A stretch of DNA of 64,000 nt from NCBI RefSeq assembly GCF_030811555.1, contig NZ_JAUSQZ010000001.1, forward strand, positions 2,787,241 through 2,851,240, read 5' to 3'. Position 1 is the stretch's first letter. Each line of letters begins with the position of its first letter. Positions 7,566 through 16,472 of the stretch are shown here, one piece after another. Under the pieces are notes generated by a model. It saw only the letters and a list, made by a program, of their open reading frames with translations, made no database searches and was not told the DNA's origin. The stretch is from Kineosporia succinea. GTDB taxonomy: Bacteria; Actinomycetota; Actinomycetes; Actinomycetales; Kineosporiaceae. Position numbers and translations under genes: made by a program.

Positions 7566-9424
7566 GCCCTGCCCTGGAGCGACCGCTCCACCCCGAGGTG
7601 CTCGCAGGCCCAGTCCACCGTCGTACGCACGAAGGTCACCCGGTTCTGGGTGTCCAGGAGCTCGTGCCCCTCGCCCGGGAACTGCAGGAACCGGTGCGGC
7701 GCACCGCGTTCCGCCAGTGCCGTGACCACCTGCTCGGCCTCTTCGAGCGGCACGTTCGTGTCGTCGCTGCCGTGCACCACGAGCAGGGGTGCGGTGAGCC
7801 GGTCGATGCGGTGGATCGGCGAGAAGTCGCGCAGCACGGCGGCGTCGGTGTCCGGGGAGCCGTACTTCGACACCGCCGCCGCCCCGATCCACGGTTCGGT
7901 GTGCCGGTAGAAGGTCTCCAGGTCGGCCATCCCGCAGACGTCGACGCCCACCCGGAACAGGTCCGGGTACCAGGTCAGGCCGGCCAGCGTCAGGTAACCG
8001 CCGTAGGAGCGGCCCATCAGCCCCACCCGGTCCGCCTGCGAGACCCCGCTCGAGACCAGGTGTTCCACCGAGGCCGCGACGTCACGGATCGAGCCCAGCC
8101 GCCGGGCCACGTCGTCCGCCGTCTCGAAGGTGCGCCCGAACCCGGACGACCCCCGCACGTTCGGCGCGAACACCGCGACGCCCTCGGCGACCAGCGACTG
8201 GAACAGCGAGTTGTAGACCGGGCGTTCCTGCGACTCCGGCCCGCCGTGCAGGTGGATCATCGTCGGCCAGGGGGCGGGGGAGTCGGGGCGATAGAGCCAG
8301 CCGCTCAGCCCGATCCCGTCGAACGCCGCGAAACGCCGCAGCACCGGCCGGGTCAGGTCGGCCGTGTCCACCGTGGCGTAGCTGGAACCGCGGGAGCCGC
8401 GCAGCTCACCGTCGGCCCGGCTGGTCAGGGGCAGCGTGCTGCCGGTGGCCAGGTCGATGGTCCAGGCGCCGCGCGGGTCCGACCAGTCCTCGGCCGTGAG
8501 CACGAGCGTCGTGCCGTCGGCGTAGAGCCGGCAGTCGTCGACCACGTCGCGGGGCAGCGGCTCGATCCGGTCTTCCTTGCCGGACTCCAGGTCGAGGAGG
8601 CTGACCGCGTTGGTGCCGCCGAACTCGTTCCACAGCAGCACGGCCGTGGCGCCGTCGGGCGAGAGCGTCACGTTCTGGAGCTCGGCGTCCGCCCTCTGGG
8701 CCAGAAGCTCCGAGGAGCCCGAGCTCAGGCGGACCCGCACCAGCGCCGCCAGGTCACGATCGGCCTCGCTGCGTGCGTAGACGAACTGCCCGTCCGGTGA
8801 CAGACCACCCAGATCGGCGAAACCGCCGCGCTCTCCGGAGACCGAGGTGTTGACCGTGAGCTCGTCCGAACCGTCCAGCGCGCAGACCGACAGGGTGCGG
8901 TAGCTGCGCGGCCCCCGGCGCAGCAGGACGCGCCCGCCCGCCACGTCCAGCAATGTCACCAGCGCACCCGACGTGATCACCGCGCGCTCCCCGGAGGACG
9001 GCGAGATCAGCACCGCCGAGGCGACCGCCCCGACCGTCTCCGTGACCATCAGACGTCCGTCGTGCGTCCACCCGTGGTGCGCCCCCGAACCCAGCCACGC
9101 CGTGGATCCCGGGCCGCCCGCGAGCTGACGCAGACCCGAGCCGTCGGGCCGCACCACCCAGATCTCGTCACGGGAGCTGCCCGCGCCGGCCACCAGGCAG
9201 GCCAGCCAGGTACCGCACGGCGACCAGCTGATCGACAGCACCCTCTCGAGCGCGATCCCGGGCCGGACCGGCTGGGCGCCAACCGGTTTGACCCAGATCG
9301 CGGGGGCTCCGCCGCGGTCGGAGATGAACGCCATCCGCTGCCCGTCGGGCGACGGCGAGGGCGACCAGCTGCCGTAGACGTCTTCCGGAACGGCCTCGGA
9401 GGACTGTTCCTCGAACTGCGTCAC
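7562..9424 (-). CDS. S9 (prolyl oligopeptidase) family peptidase
   Basis: The 620-residue cytosolic protein has an N-terminal beta-propeller-like half (WSPSPSPDGQRMAFISD, LSPDGQFVYARS) and a C-terminal alpha/beta-hydrolase. The nucleophile lies in GRSYGGYL (Ser about 473), the acid in HGSDDTNVP (Asp about 555) and the base in GEGHELL (His about 587). The oxyanion region HLHGGPESQ is present. The GTG start at 9424 overlaps the upstream amidotransferase stop by GTGA; an earlier ATG would extend into that gene. Co-translation with a peptide-forming ligase and an amidotransferase suggests that it trims, recycles or exports-activates a small peptide-like product; that role is inference. Confidence 0.88.
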   Translation of the reverse strand: MTQFEEQSSEAVPEDVYGSWSPSPSPDGQRMAFISDRGGAPAIWVKPVGAQPVRPGIALERVLSISWSPCGTWLACLVAGAGSSRDEIWVVRPDGSGLRQLAGGPGSTAWLGSGAHHGWTHDGRLMVTETVGAVASAVLISPSSGERAVITSGALVTLLDVAGGRVLLRRGPRSYRTLSVCALDGSDELTVNTSVSGERGGFADLGGLSPDGQFVYARSEADRDLAALVRVRLSSGSSELLAQRADAELQNVTLSPDGATAVLLWNEFGGTNAVSLLDLESGKEDRIEPLPRDVVDDCRLYADGTTLVLTAEDWSDPRGAWTIDLATGSTLPLTSRADGELRGSRGSSYATVDTADLTRPVLRRFAAFDGIGLSGWLYRPDSPAPWPTMIHLHGGPESQERPVYNSLFQSLVAEGVAVFAPNVRGSSGFGRTFETADDVARRLGSIRDVAASVEHLVSSGVSQADRVGLMGRSYGGYLTLAGLTWYPDLFRVGVDVCGMADLETFYRHTEPWIGAAAVSKYGSPDTDAAVLRDFSPIHRIDRLTAPLLVVHGSDDTNVPLEEAEQVVTALAERGAPHRFLQFPGEGHELLDTQNRVTFVRTTVDWACEHLGVERSLQGRA

Positions 9425-11193
9425 AGCCCGACCCGCTGGAGCCAGAGCTCGAGCAGGCCGAGCTGCCACACCACGTTCGCGCCGATCGTGGTGCGGGCGA
9501 CGTTGGGATCGGCCAGCAGAGTGTTCACGACCTCGGGACGATACAGGGCGCGGTCTTTCGCTGTCTGCGACAGGAGCGCGTCGCTGACCCGGTCGAGAAT
9601 CTGACCGTCCAGGTGGCGCACCCCGGGGACCGGGAAGTACCCCTTCGTCCGGTCGATCACGGCATCCGGCACCACGCCGCGCGCGGCCTCCTTCAGCACG
9701 CCCTTGCCGTGGTGGGCGAGCTTGAGCTCCGGCGGGCAGAGGGCGGCCAGCTCGACCAGCTCGTGGTCGAGGAAGGGCACCCGCGCCTCCAGCCCGAACG
9801 CCATCGTCATGTTGTCCACCCGCTTGACCGGGTCGTCCACCAGCATCACCCGGCTGTCGATGCGCAGCGCGGCGTCGAGCGTGGTCTCCGCACCCGGCGC
9901 GGCGAAGTGCTCACGCACGTAGGCGAGGCTCGGGTCGCCGGACACGTGGTACTGCGGATTGAGCAGCCCGGCCACCAGATCGCCCGGCCGGTCGAAGAAC
10001 ACGTCGGCGTAGGCCTCGACGGCTCGCGCACGGGGGACGCCCGCCAGCGGCGGGTACCAGTCGTACCCGGCGAACACCTCGTCCGCGCCCTGGCCCGACT
10101 GCACCACCGTGATGCTCTTCGAGACCTCTTCGGAGAGAAGGTAGAACGCGACACAGTCGTGGCTCACCATCGGCTCGCTCATCGCGCCGATCGCCCCGTC
10201 GACGCCCCGCGCCAGCCGGTCGTTCGGGATCATGATCCGGTGGTGATCGGTGCCGAACTCCCGCGCCATCAGGTCGGAGTACTCGAACTCGTCGCCGCTC
10301 TCACCGGCCACCGGGTTGAAGCCGATGCTGAACGTGGCCAGGTCTTTCTGCCCGGCCCGGGCCAGCAGCGCCACGATCAGGCTGGAGTCGAGCCCGCCGG
10401 AGAGCAGGACGCCCACCGGGACGTCGGAGACCATGCGGCGGCGGACAGCGGTGTCCAGGGTGTCGAGCACCCGATGGCGCCACTCGTCGGCACTCAGCGA
10501 AAGATCGCGCTGAGCCGGGGGATTCCAGTACAGCGAGTCGGTGAAGGAGCCGTCCGGCTCGACAACCCGCACGGTGGCGGGAGGCAGCTTGCGGACGCCG
10601 GACAGGATGGTTCGCGGGGCGGGTACCACCGAGTGCCACGAGAGGTAGTGGTGCAGGGCCACCGTGTCGATGCTCGTGTCCACGTCGCCGGCCGCGAGCA
10701 GGGCGGGCAGGGTGGAGGCGAACCGGATGCGCTGCGGGGTCTGACTCAGGTAGAGCGGTTTGATGCCCAGCCGGTCGCGGGCCATCACCAGACGGCCGGT
10801 GTCGAGCTCGTGGATCACGAACGCGAACATGCCCAGGAAGCGGTCGACGCACCGGACGCCCCAGCGGTGGTAGGCCGCCAGGATCACCTCGGTGTCGGAG
10901 GTGGAGCGGAACCGGTAGCCGTGGCCCTCCAGCTCACGCCGCAGCTCGTGGTGGTTGTAGACGCAGCCGTTGAACACCAGCGCCAGGCGCAGCTCCTCGT
11001 CGACCATCGGCTGCGACCCGGCCTCGGAGAGGTCGATGATCTTCAGCCGGTGGTGCAGGAACGCGACCGGGCCGTGCGACCAGGTGCCTTTCGAGTCCGG
11101 CCCCCGGCGTTCGAGGCAGGGCGACATCCGCCCCACGGCCTCGAGGTCAGGTACGCCCCCGTCCAGCCGGAACTCGCCACCCAAGCCGCACAT
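9421..11193 (-). CDS. Asparagine synthase-type amidotransferase, N-acetylglutaminylglutamine amidotransferase-like
   Basis: The 590-residue protein begins MCGLGGEF, so Cys2 becomes the N-terminal nucleophile of the class II glutaminase. LERRGPDSKGTW, HHRLKIIDLS and VFNGCVYNHHELR complete that domain. The synthetase half has the PP-loop LLSGGLDSSLIVALL and GQGADEVFAGYDWY. From memory, the N-terminal sequence resembles the amidotransferase of the NAGGN osmolyte operon more than house-keeping AsnB. It should amidate a carboxylate on a small peptide using glutamine and ATP. The ATG at 11193 has GGAGG upstream. It lies 77 bases after the ligase gene and overlaps the peptidase gene. Confidence 0.85.
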   Translation of the reverse strand: MCGLGGEFRLDGGVPDLEAVGRMSPCLERRGPDSKGTWSHGPVAFLHHRLKIIDLSEAGSQPMVDEELRLALVFNGCVYNHHELRRELEGHGYRFRSTSDTEVILAAYHRWGVRCVDRFLGMFAFVIHELDTGRLVMARDRLGIKPLYLSQTPQRIRFASTLPALLAAGDVDTSIDTVALHHYLSWHSVVPAPRTILSGVRKLPPATVRVVEPDGSFTDSLYWNPPAQRDLSLSADEWRHRVLDTLDTAVRRRMVSDVPVGVLLSGGLDSSLIVALLARAGQKDLATFSIGFNPVAGESGDEFEYSDLMAREFGTDHHRIMIPNDRLARGVDGAIGAMSEPMVSHDCVAFYLLSEEVSKSITVVQSGQGADEVFAGYDWYPPLAGVPRARAVEAYADVFFDRPGDLVAGLLNPQYHVSGDPSLAYVREHFAAPGAETTLDAALRIDSRVMLVDDPVKRVDNMTMAFGLEARVPFLDHELVELAALCPPELKLAHHGKGVLKEAARGVVPDAVIDRTKGYFPVPGVRHLDGQILDRVSDALLSQTAKDRALYRPEVVNTLLADPNVARTTIGANVVWQLGLLELWLQRVGL

Positions 11194-11270
11194 GCATGAA
11201 CCTCCAGAGCGCATCGCCGAACGTGGTTCCGAGTTGACACGCGGCCCGGGGGTGCGCGCAACCCGAAAGG

Positions 11271-13829
11271 TCAGCGAAGCAGCCAGGTGTCCTTCGAGCC
11301 TCCGCCGCGGGAGCTGTTCACCACCATGCTGCCGGCGGGCGCCACGCGGGTGAGGGCGGTGGGCGCGACGACGAGTTCGGGCGTGCCCGGGTTGAGCACG
11401 AACGCGCGCAGGTCGATGTGGTGCGGGGCGAACTCCTGGCCGGTGAAGCACGGCATCGTGGACAGCGACACCATCTCCTGGGCGATCCACCGGTGCGGAG
11501 CCGTGAGCAGCTGCTTGCGGTGCGCCTCGATCTCCTGCTCGCTCGCCAGCGGGCCGATCAGCACCCCCTCGCCGCCGTACCCGTCCACCGGCTTCAGCAC
11601 CAGCTCCTCGAGCCGCCCGAGCACCTCGGCGGCCATCTCCGGCACCCCGCACAGATACGTCTGAACGCTGTCCAGCAGCGGCTTCTCGCCCAGGTAGTAC
11701 TCGATCATCCGGGGCACGAACGTGTAAACGGCCTTGTCGTCGCCGACCCCGTTGCCCGGCGCGTTGGCCAGCACCACCCGGGCCGCGCCGACCGCCGAGA
11801 GCAACGACGGGCCGATCGGGCGTCCGTCGGCCCCGGCCGTGTGCAGCAGGGCCTCCTCGTCCACCCGCAGGTAGAGCACGTCGACGCGGGTGCGCCCGCC
11901 CTCACGCAGCAGGTACACGGTGTCGTTCTCGACCAGGAGGTCGCCGATCACGGCCACCGGCACGTCCATCTCGCCGGCCAGCAGGTTGTGCTCGAACCAG
12001 GCCGAACCCTCCGGGCCCTCGCTCAGCAGCACGACCTGCGGCGTGTCGGGGGCCGAGGGCAGGGCCGCCGCCTCCAGCGTCTGCTTGAGCAGGGCCGGCA
12101 CCTGGTCGGGGTCGAGCAGGTCACCCGGCCGGGGCAGGTCGCCCATCACGGCGTTGTTCAGGCGCCGGTTCTGCACCGAGTAGCCCAGGCCGGAGGGCAC
12201 CCGCAGGTTGTCTTCGAGGATCCGCCACTCACCGGTCGCGGAGTCTTTCACCAGGTCCATCCCGCTGATGTGGGCGCGCACCTTCTGCCGGTGCACCAGC
12301 GCCCCGGTGCCGCGCAGCCCGGGGGCGGACTCGACCACCCAGGCCGGCACCACGCCCTCCTTCACGATGGCGCGCTCGCCGTAGACGTCGTGCAGGAACG
12401 CGTCGAGCGCGGCCGCCCGCTGCCGCAGGCCGAGCCCCAGCGTCGACCACTCGGCGGCCGGGATCACCCGGGGCACCAGGTCGACCGGGAACAGCCGGGC
12501 GCTGGCCCGGCCCGGCACCCCGAAGGTCACGCCGTGCGAACGCTGCTCCTCGTCGCGCCGGCGCTCGCGCTGCCGCAGCCCGGCCGGGCCGAGGTCTTCG
12601 AGCACCGAGAAGATGCCGCGGTAGGCCTCGGTCGGGCCCTGGGCCCCGAGCGCCTCGTCGCCGTCGCGGGTGTAGAGCGGAAGAGCGGCCGGATGCCCGG
12701 GCTCACCCGGAACGGTCGGCGCGGACTGGTCCGGGTCGGTGCGGCTGACCAGCATGTCGACCACGTCGGCGAAGCGCTCGCGGCGGTCGTAGACGGCGCG
12801 CTGCTCGGCTGCGGAGCTGCCGCGCACCAGAGCGCGTTCGGCCAGCTCGCTCACCTGGGTCCAGTCGCCCGCCTCCTCCAGCTGGGGACGCAGGTCGTCG
12901 AGCAGGTGGTGCAGGACCTCGGGCGCGGGGAGGGGCCGCGAGGAGTGGGGGAGGTCGAGCAGGTCGCCCTCCAGCCCGGAACGGGCCGCCCGCCACAGCG
13001 CTGCGCGCAGCAGCGGGGAGGGCCAGCGGCGGGCCGGTACACCGGCGTCGATCGCGGCGCTCTCCTGCCGCACCATCGCCCGGAACAACCCGGCCAGCAG
13101 CACCACGGTGTCGAGGTCGGGGCAGGCGTCGGTGATGCGCAGCTCGAGCGTGGGCAGGTGCGAGGAGGGCCGGACGTCGAAGTAGATCATCCCGGCGTCG
13201 CTGATCGTGCCCGACTCGACCAGGTCGGCGATCAGCTGGTCGTGCTCGGCGGCGCTGGTGATCTCGCCGCTCAGGCCGGCGGTGGGCCAGCGTGACCACA
13301 GCAGCGAGCGGTTGCTGGCGTAGCCCGAGTCCTCACCGTGCCAGAACGGGGAGCTGGCCGACAGCGCGAGCAGCGCGGGCAGCCGGGGGGTGACCCGCTG
13401 TGCGATCTGCACGGCCCGGTCGCGGTCGGTGACCTGCACGTGGACCTGGGCCCCGCAGATCAGCTGCTCGCGCACCAGCGACTGGTACTCGTCGAGCATG
13501 TGCTTGTAGCGCTTGCTCGGCGTCACCGACAGCTGCAGCGGGTCGACCAGCGGCACCGTGCCCGCGGCGACGATCCCCAGGCCCATCGGCCGGGCCACCT
13601 CCACCAGCGTGCGACGGGTCTCGACGAGCGCTCGGCGCAGGTCGTCGAGGGTGTCGCAGACCGGGGTGTTGCTCTCGACGACGCTGCGCTGCAGCTCGTC
13701 GGAGTAGGTCTCGGTGGGGAGGTGCTCCAGCAGCTTCGGGGCCTGGGCGACCAGTTCCCGGGAGAGCAGGTCGACGACGTGGAACTCTTCCTCGACGCCC
13801 AAACTGGTCAGTTCACCGGGACCGGTCAC
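11271..13829 (-). CDS. Carboxylate-amine ligase (GCS2) fused to circularly permuted ATP-grasp
   Basis: The 852-residue protein joins two amide-bond-forming modules. Residues 1-370 are a GCS2/YbdK-type domain: TSLGVEEEFHVVD carries the Glu cluster, QLICGAQVHVQV the central strand, and LELRITDACPD the metal and substrate loop. Residues about 390-852 are a circularly permuted ATP-grasp (DUF404/407 type), with GIFSVLEDLGPAGLRQRERR, ILEDNLRVPSGLGYSVQNR and LKPVDGYGGEGVLIGP. It starts at GTG 13829 with GAGG upstream. The usual partners of the permuted ATP-grasp (alpha-E domain protein, transglutaminase) are absent. It is first in a transcript with an amidotransferase and a peptidase and probably builds their substrate. 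Confidence 0.9.
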   Translation of the reverse strand: MTGPGELTSLGVEEEFHVVDLLSRELVAQAPKLLEHLPTETYSDELQRSVVESNTPVCDTLDDLRRALVETRRTLVEVARPMGLGIVAAGTVPLVDPLQLSVTPSKRYKHMLDEYQSLVREQLICGAQVHVQVTDRDRAVQIAQRVTPRLPALLALSASSPFWHGEDSGYASNRSLLWSRWPTAGLSGEITSAAEHDQLIADLVESGTISDAGMIYFDVRPSSHLPTLELRITDACPDLDTVVLLAGLFRAMVRQESAAIDAGVPARRWPSPLLRAALWRAARSGLEGDLLDLPHSSRPLPAPEVLHHLLDDLRPQLEEAGDWTQVSELAERALVRGSSAAEQRAVYDRRERFADVVDMLVSRTDPDQSAPTVPGEPGHPAALPLYTRDGDEALGAQGPTEAYRGIFSVLEDLGPAGLRQRERRRDEEQRSHGVTFGVPGRASARLFPVDLVPRVIPAAEWSTLGLGLRQRAAALDAFLHDVYGERAIVKEGVVPAWVVESAPGLRGTGALVHRQKVRAHISGMDLVKDSATGEWRILEDNLRVPSGLGYSVQNRRLNNAVMGDLPRPGDLLDPDQVPALLKQTLEAAALPSAPDTPQVVLLSEGPEGSAWFEHNLLAGEMDVPVAVIGDLLVENDTVYLLREGGRTRVDVLYLRVDEEALLHTAGADGRPIGPSLLSAVGAARVVLANAPGNGVGDDKAVYTFVPRMIEYYLGEKPLLDSVQTYLCGVPEMAAEVLGRLEELVLKPVDGYGGEGVLIGPLASEQEIEAHRKQLLTAPHRWIAQEMVSLSTMPCFTGQEFAPHHIDLRAFVLNPGTPELVVAPTALTRVAPAGSMVVNSSRGGGSKDTWLLR

Positions 13830-13988
13830 GTCTCGTCGCCACCTCGCACAGATCGTTCCGCCGTGACGGACGACGCGGCGGTGGTCGGCGGACGTCCTGG
13901 TCGGAGGTCCGTCTCACCGGTCACCCGAGGTTAGGGGGAAAGCGTGACCTGCACATTTCGAGCGAGTTGCGAGGGCTTGTGAGCTCGC

Positions 13989-14984
13989 TCAGAGCCGGGC
14001 CAGGATCTGGGCCTCCTTGGCCGGATCGAGCCCCAGCCGCGGCCGGTCGGAGCGCTGCGGCGCTTCGCCACCGATCGACTGCAACCAGGCCCAGGTGTCG
14101 GCGACCGTCTCCCGCACCGGCCGGTTGACGAGCCCGGTGGCCAGGGCCTTCGACGGGTCGCTGAGGTGCATCCCGGCGTGGTCGGGACCCGGCGGGATCC
14201 AGACCGGCAGCTCCATCCACGCGGCGACGTCCTCGAGCTGATCGGGGGCGGCCCAGCGCAGCGTCGCCCGCGAACCGGTGACCTCGGCCCCGATCCGCAG
14301 GAACTCGCCCATGGTGGTGTGCCCGGGCGGGCTGATCAGGTCGTACGGACCCGAAAGGCCTTGCTCGGCGGCCCCGATCGTCCACGCGGCCAGATCGCGC
14401 GCGTCGATGTACTGCAGCGGCAGGTCTTGCGGCCCGGGTGCCAGCACGTCCCCTCCACGCGCCAGACGCCCCAGCCACCAGGGCAGCCGGCCGATGTTCT
14501 CCCAGGGCCCGAGGATCAGCCCGGCCCGCGCGTGCACGTGCTCGTCGCCGAACGTCTGCTCGATCGCGATCTCGGCACCGCGTTTGGCCTCGGGGTAGGG
14601 CACCTCGGAGCCGTCACGCCCGGCCTCCGGATCGCCCTCGGTCAGGGGCGCGCCCTCGTCGGCCCCGGCCGGGGTGGGGTACTGGTACACCGACCGCGTC
14701 GAGACGAAGAGATAGCGCCCCACCTGGCCTTTCAGTGCCCGCACGCTATCGTGCACCACGTACGGCTCGCGGCTCCAGGTGTCGACCACGACGTCCCACG
14801 CGCCGCCGCGCAGCGCGTCGAGCCCGCCGGGCTCCCGCCGGTCGCCCCGCAGCGCGGTGACGGCGCCGTCGGCATCGGCGTTGCCGCCCCGGTTCAGCGT
14901 GGTCACCTCGTGTCCGCGGCCCAGCGCGTCGAGCACCAGCGCCCGCCCCACGAACTCCGTCCCACCGAGCACCAGAATCCTCAT
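13989..14984 (-). CDS. NAD(P)-dependent epimerase/reductase, extended-SDR type
   Basis: The 331-residue protein starts MRILVLGGTEFVGRALV, a Rossmann GGTxFVG motif. VSTRSVYQY supplies the Ser/Tyr region. The later part (PLQYIDARDLAAW, HTTMGEFL) resembles the substrate-binding domain of UDP-sugar epimerase-like and mRNA-binding-like extended SDRs in actinobacteria. The start at 14984 was chosen because MRILVLGG is the natural N-terminus; an earlier start would add 22 unlikely residues. The substrate is unknown. It is separated from its upstream neighbour by a strong hairpin at 15051-15092, so it likely has its own promoter. Confidence 0.8.
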   Translation of the reverse strand: MRILVLGGTEFVGRALVLDALGRGHEVTTLNRGGNADADGAVTALRGDRREPGGLDALRGGAWDVVVDTWSREPYVVHDSVRALKGQVGRYLFVSTRSVYQYPTPAGADEGAPLTEGDPEAGRDGSEVPYPEAKRGAEIAIEQTFGDEHVHARAGLILGPWENIGRLPWWLGRLARGGDVLAPGPQDLPLQYIDARDLAAWTIGAAEQGLSGPYDLISPPGHTTMGEFLRIGAEVTGSRATLRWAAPDQLEDVAAWMELPVWIPPGPDHAGMHLSDPSKALATGLVNRPVRETVADTWAWLQSIGGEAPQRSDRPRLGLDPAKEAQILARL

Positions 14985-15050
14985 GCCCTCACTCTGGCCG
15001 TGAGAACGCCCTGGCGCCAAGCCTTTCTGCGTCGGGAAGAAAACCACCAC

Positions 15051-15092
15051 GAAGGACGCGTCGGGGCACCCGGGTGCTCCGACGCGTCCTTC
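15051..15092 (-). terminator. Long hairpin terminator
   Basis: The two arms, 15051-15068 and 15075-15092, pair over 18 bp with one G-U pair around CCCGGG. It lies 28 bases past the stop of the minus-strand DUF499-like gene, and T residues follow on that strand. Confidence 0.85.
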
Positions 15093-15119
15093 ATGGGTGA
15101 GGCAGTTCGAGGACAGGCC

Positions 15120-16334
15120 CTAGAACGACTCGGCGCGCCGATCGGCGGTGGGGCGCCCCTCGTCGTCCAGTCCAGGAGTGCCTCGCACGATGGCCTCCGG
15201 GGTGATCTCCTCACCCGGGACCAGACGGGGACGGGGCAGCACCGGGTCGCGGTGGTCGAGGTGCTCCATCGAGTCCAGTCGCTCGAGCGCGTCCTGGGCG
15301 GTGTCGTTGTGCCGCTGCTCGACCGCCCGGTCCGGACGCACCACCAGGGTCGAGGAGCGCATCGTCTCCGGCGCGGGGTCGTCACCGGGCAGCCGCAGGC
15401 CGAGGTACGACGACTTGCGCTGGTCGTAGCCGTCCGCGAGCGCGAAACCCTGGTACTGCCAGTCCAGTTCGTCGGCGATGGCGGAGACCAGACCGGCCTC
15501 CAGCACCTCCCGGTCGCGCAGGCGGGGCAGGTAGGGCAGTGAGGTGTAGAGCTCCCACAGCTCGCCCAGGCTGATGTGCCCGGCGCGCCAGCGGGTGGTG
15601 AGCGGGCCGTCCAGGTCGCCGCGGATGGCGTGGTCGTCGCGGGCCGTGACCAGCTCACCCTCGTCGCGCAGCGAGCGGGCCGCCCGCCCGGCCAGGCTCG
15701 GCTCCGCCCCCTCGGCGGTCAGCACCCGCAGCGTCAGCGGCTCGTCCTCGCTCGCCTGAGTCGGCACCAGCAGCCAGAAGTAGGTCTCCAGCAGCTGGGC
15801 GTCGATGCTCGCGTCGGACGCGTCCTTCAGCACGGTCGCCTGGGCCGCCGCCTCTTCGGGCAGGCCGAGGGCGTGGGCCATGGTGGCCACGTGCGACCAG
15901 GCCAGGTACTCCCGCACGCTGTTCTCCAGCGCCGGGTAGTGGTGGGCGTCGGCGGCCAGCACGACCACCGCGTTGCGGTGCCGCCGGTCGTGCCGCCCCC
16001 GCGTCGTGGCCAGCGACAGCGCCTGTTCGGCGGCGGCCGAGGTGACGACCGGTTCGGCCACCGACCCGTGCACGTCGGACGGGTCGTGCCGGTGGCTCGG
16101 ATGGAGGATCGCGAGTTGCACCTCGGCCTCGTCCGGGAGTCCACTGGTGGTGTCCACGACGTGCACGGCCTCGAAGCCGTCCTGCCCGGTCGTGCAGTGT
16201 TGCTCCAGGCGGCGCACGATCTCGGCCTGCAGCCGCTCTGTTTCCAGGTGGTCGGCGAATTCGTGCGCGGCCCGGTCCAGGTCGCTCGCCGGATCGTGCC
16301 GGGACTTGCGCGTGAGGTGGGGCAACGGGTTCAT
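15120..16334 (-). CDS. Stand-alone DUF499/PglY-like C-terminal domain protein (no ATPase half)
   Basis: The 404-residue protein resembles, from memory, the C-terminal region of large DUF499/PglY-type P-loop proteins. Matching stretches are EVQLAILHPSHRHDP, RNAVVVLAADAHHYPALENS, VREYLAWSHV, LLETYFWLLVPTQ, YLPRLRDREVLEAGL and ALADGYDQRKSSYLGLRL. No Walker A or B motif is present, and the usual ATPase half is missing. A PASTA lipoprotein gene on the other strand lies just upstream, so this is not simply a broken long gene. The ATG at 16334 has AAGGAG upstream, and a strong terminator follows, so the short form seems functional. Function is unknown; DUF499/PglY proteins occur in phage-defence loci. 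Confidence 0.6.
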   Translation of the reverse strand: MNPLPHLTRKSRHDPASDLDRAAHEFADHLETERLQAEIVRRLEQHCTTGQDGFEAVHVVDTTSGLPDEAEVQLAILHPSHRHDPSDVHGSVAEPVVTSAAAEQALSLATTRGRHDRRHRNAVVVLAADAHHYPALENSVREYLAWSHVATMAHALGLPEEAAAQATVLKDASDASIDAQLLETYFWLLVPTQASEDEPLTLRVLTAEGAEPSLAGRAARSLRDEGELVTARDDHAIRGDLDGPLTTRWRAGHISLGELWELYTSLPYLPRLRDREVLEAGLVSAIADELDWQYQGFALADGYDQRKSSYLGLRLPGDDPAPETMRSSTLVVRPDRAVEQRHNDTAQDALERLDSMEHLDHRDPVLPRPRLVPGEEITPEAIVRGTPGLDDEGRPTADRRAESF

Positions 16335-16472
16335 CGTGTGCTCCTTCTTCCGGCCGCCGGTGCTCGACGTCTTCGGCGCACTGCTCCAAAAGCTTGAGCC
16401 GCTGCCCGGGTTACCGTGGAGGCTGGACGTGTCCGGTTCGCCGGAGTTGCCGGAAGCTGGAGAGGGGACGAC

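Noticed and set aside
9421-11652. Longer N-terminus for the amidotransferase (start at 11652)
   Set aside because: The class II amidotransferase needs Cys directly after the initiator Met, which is met only by the ATG at 11193; the extra part overlaps the ligase gene in another frame.
11418-13295. Long plus-strand open frame opposite the ligase fusion gene
   Set aside because: The minus-strand product has clear GCS2 and ATP-grasp motifs; the plus-strand translation is His/Gly/Gln/Arg-rich without motifs.
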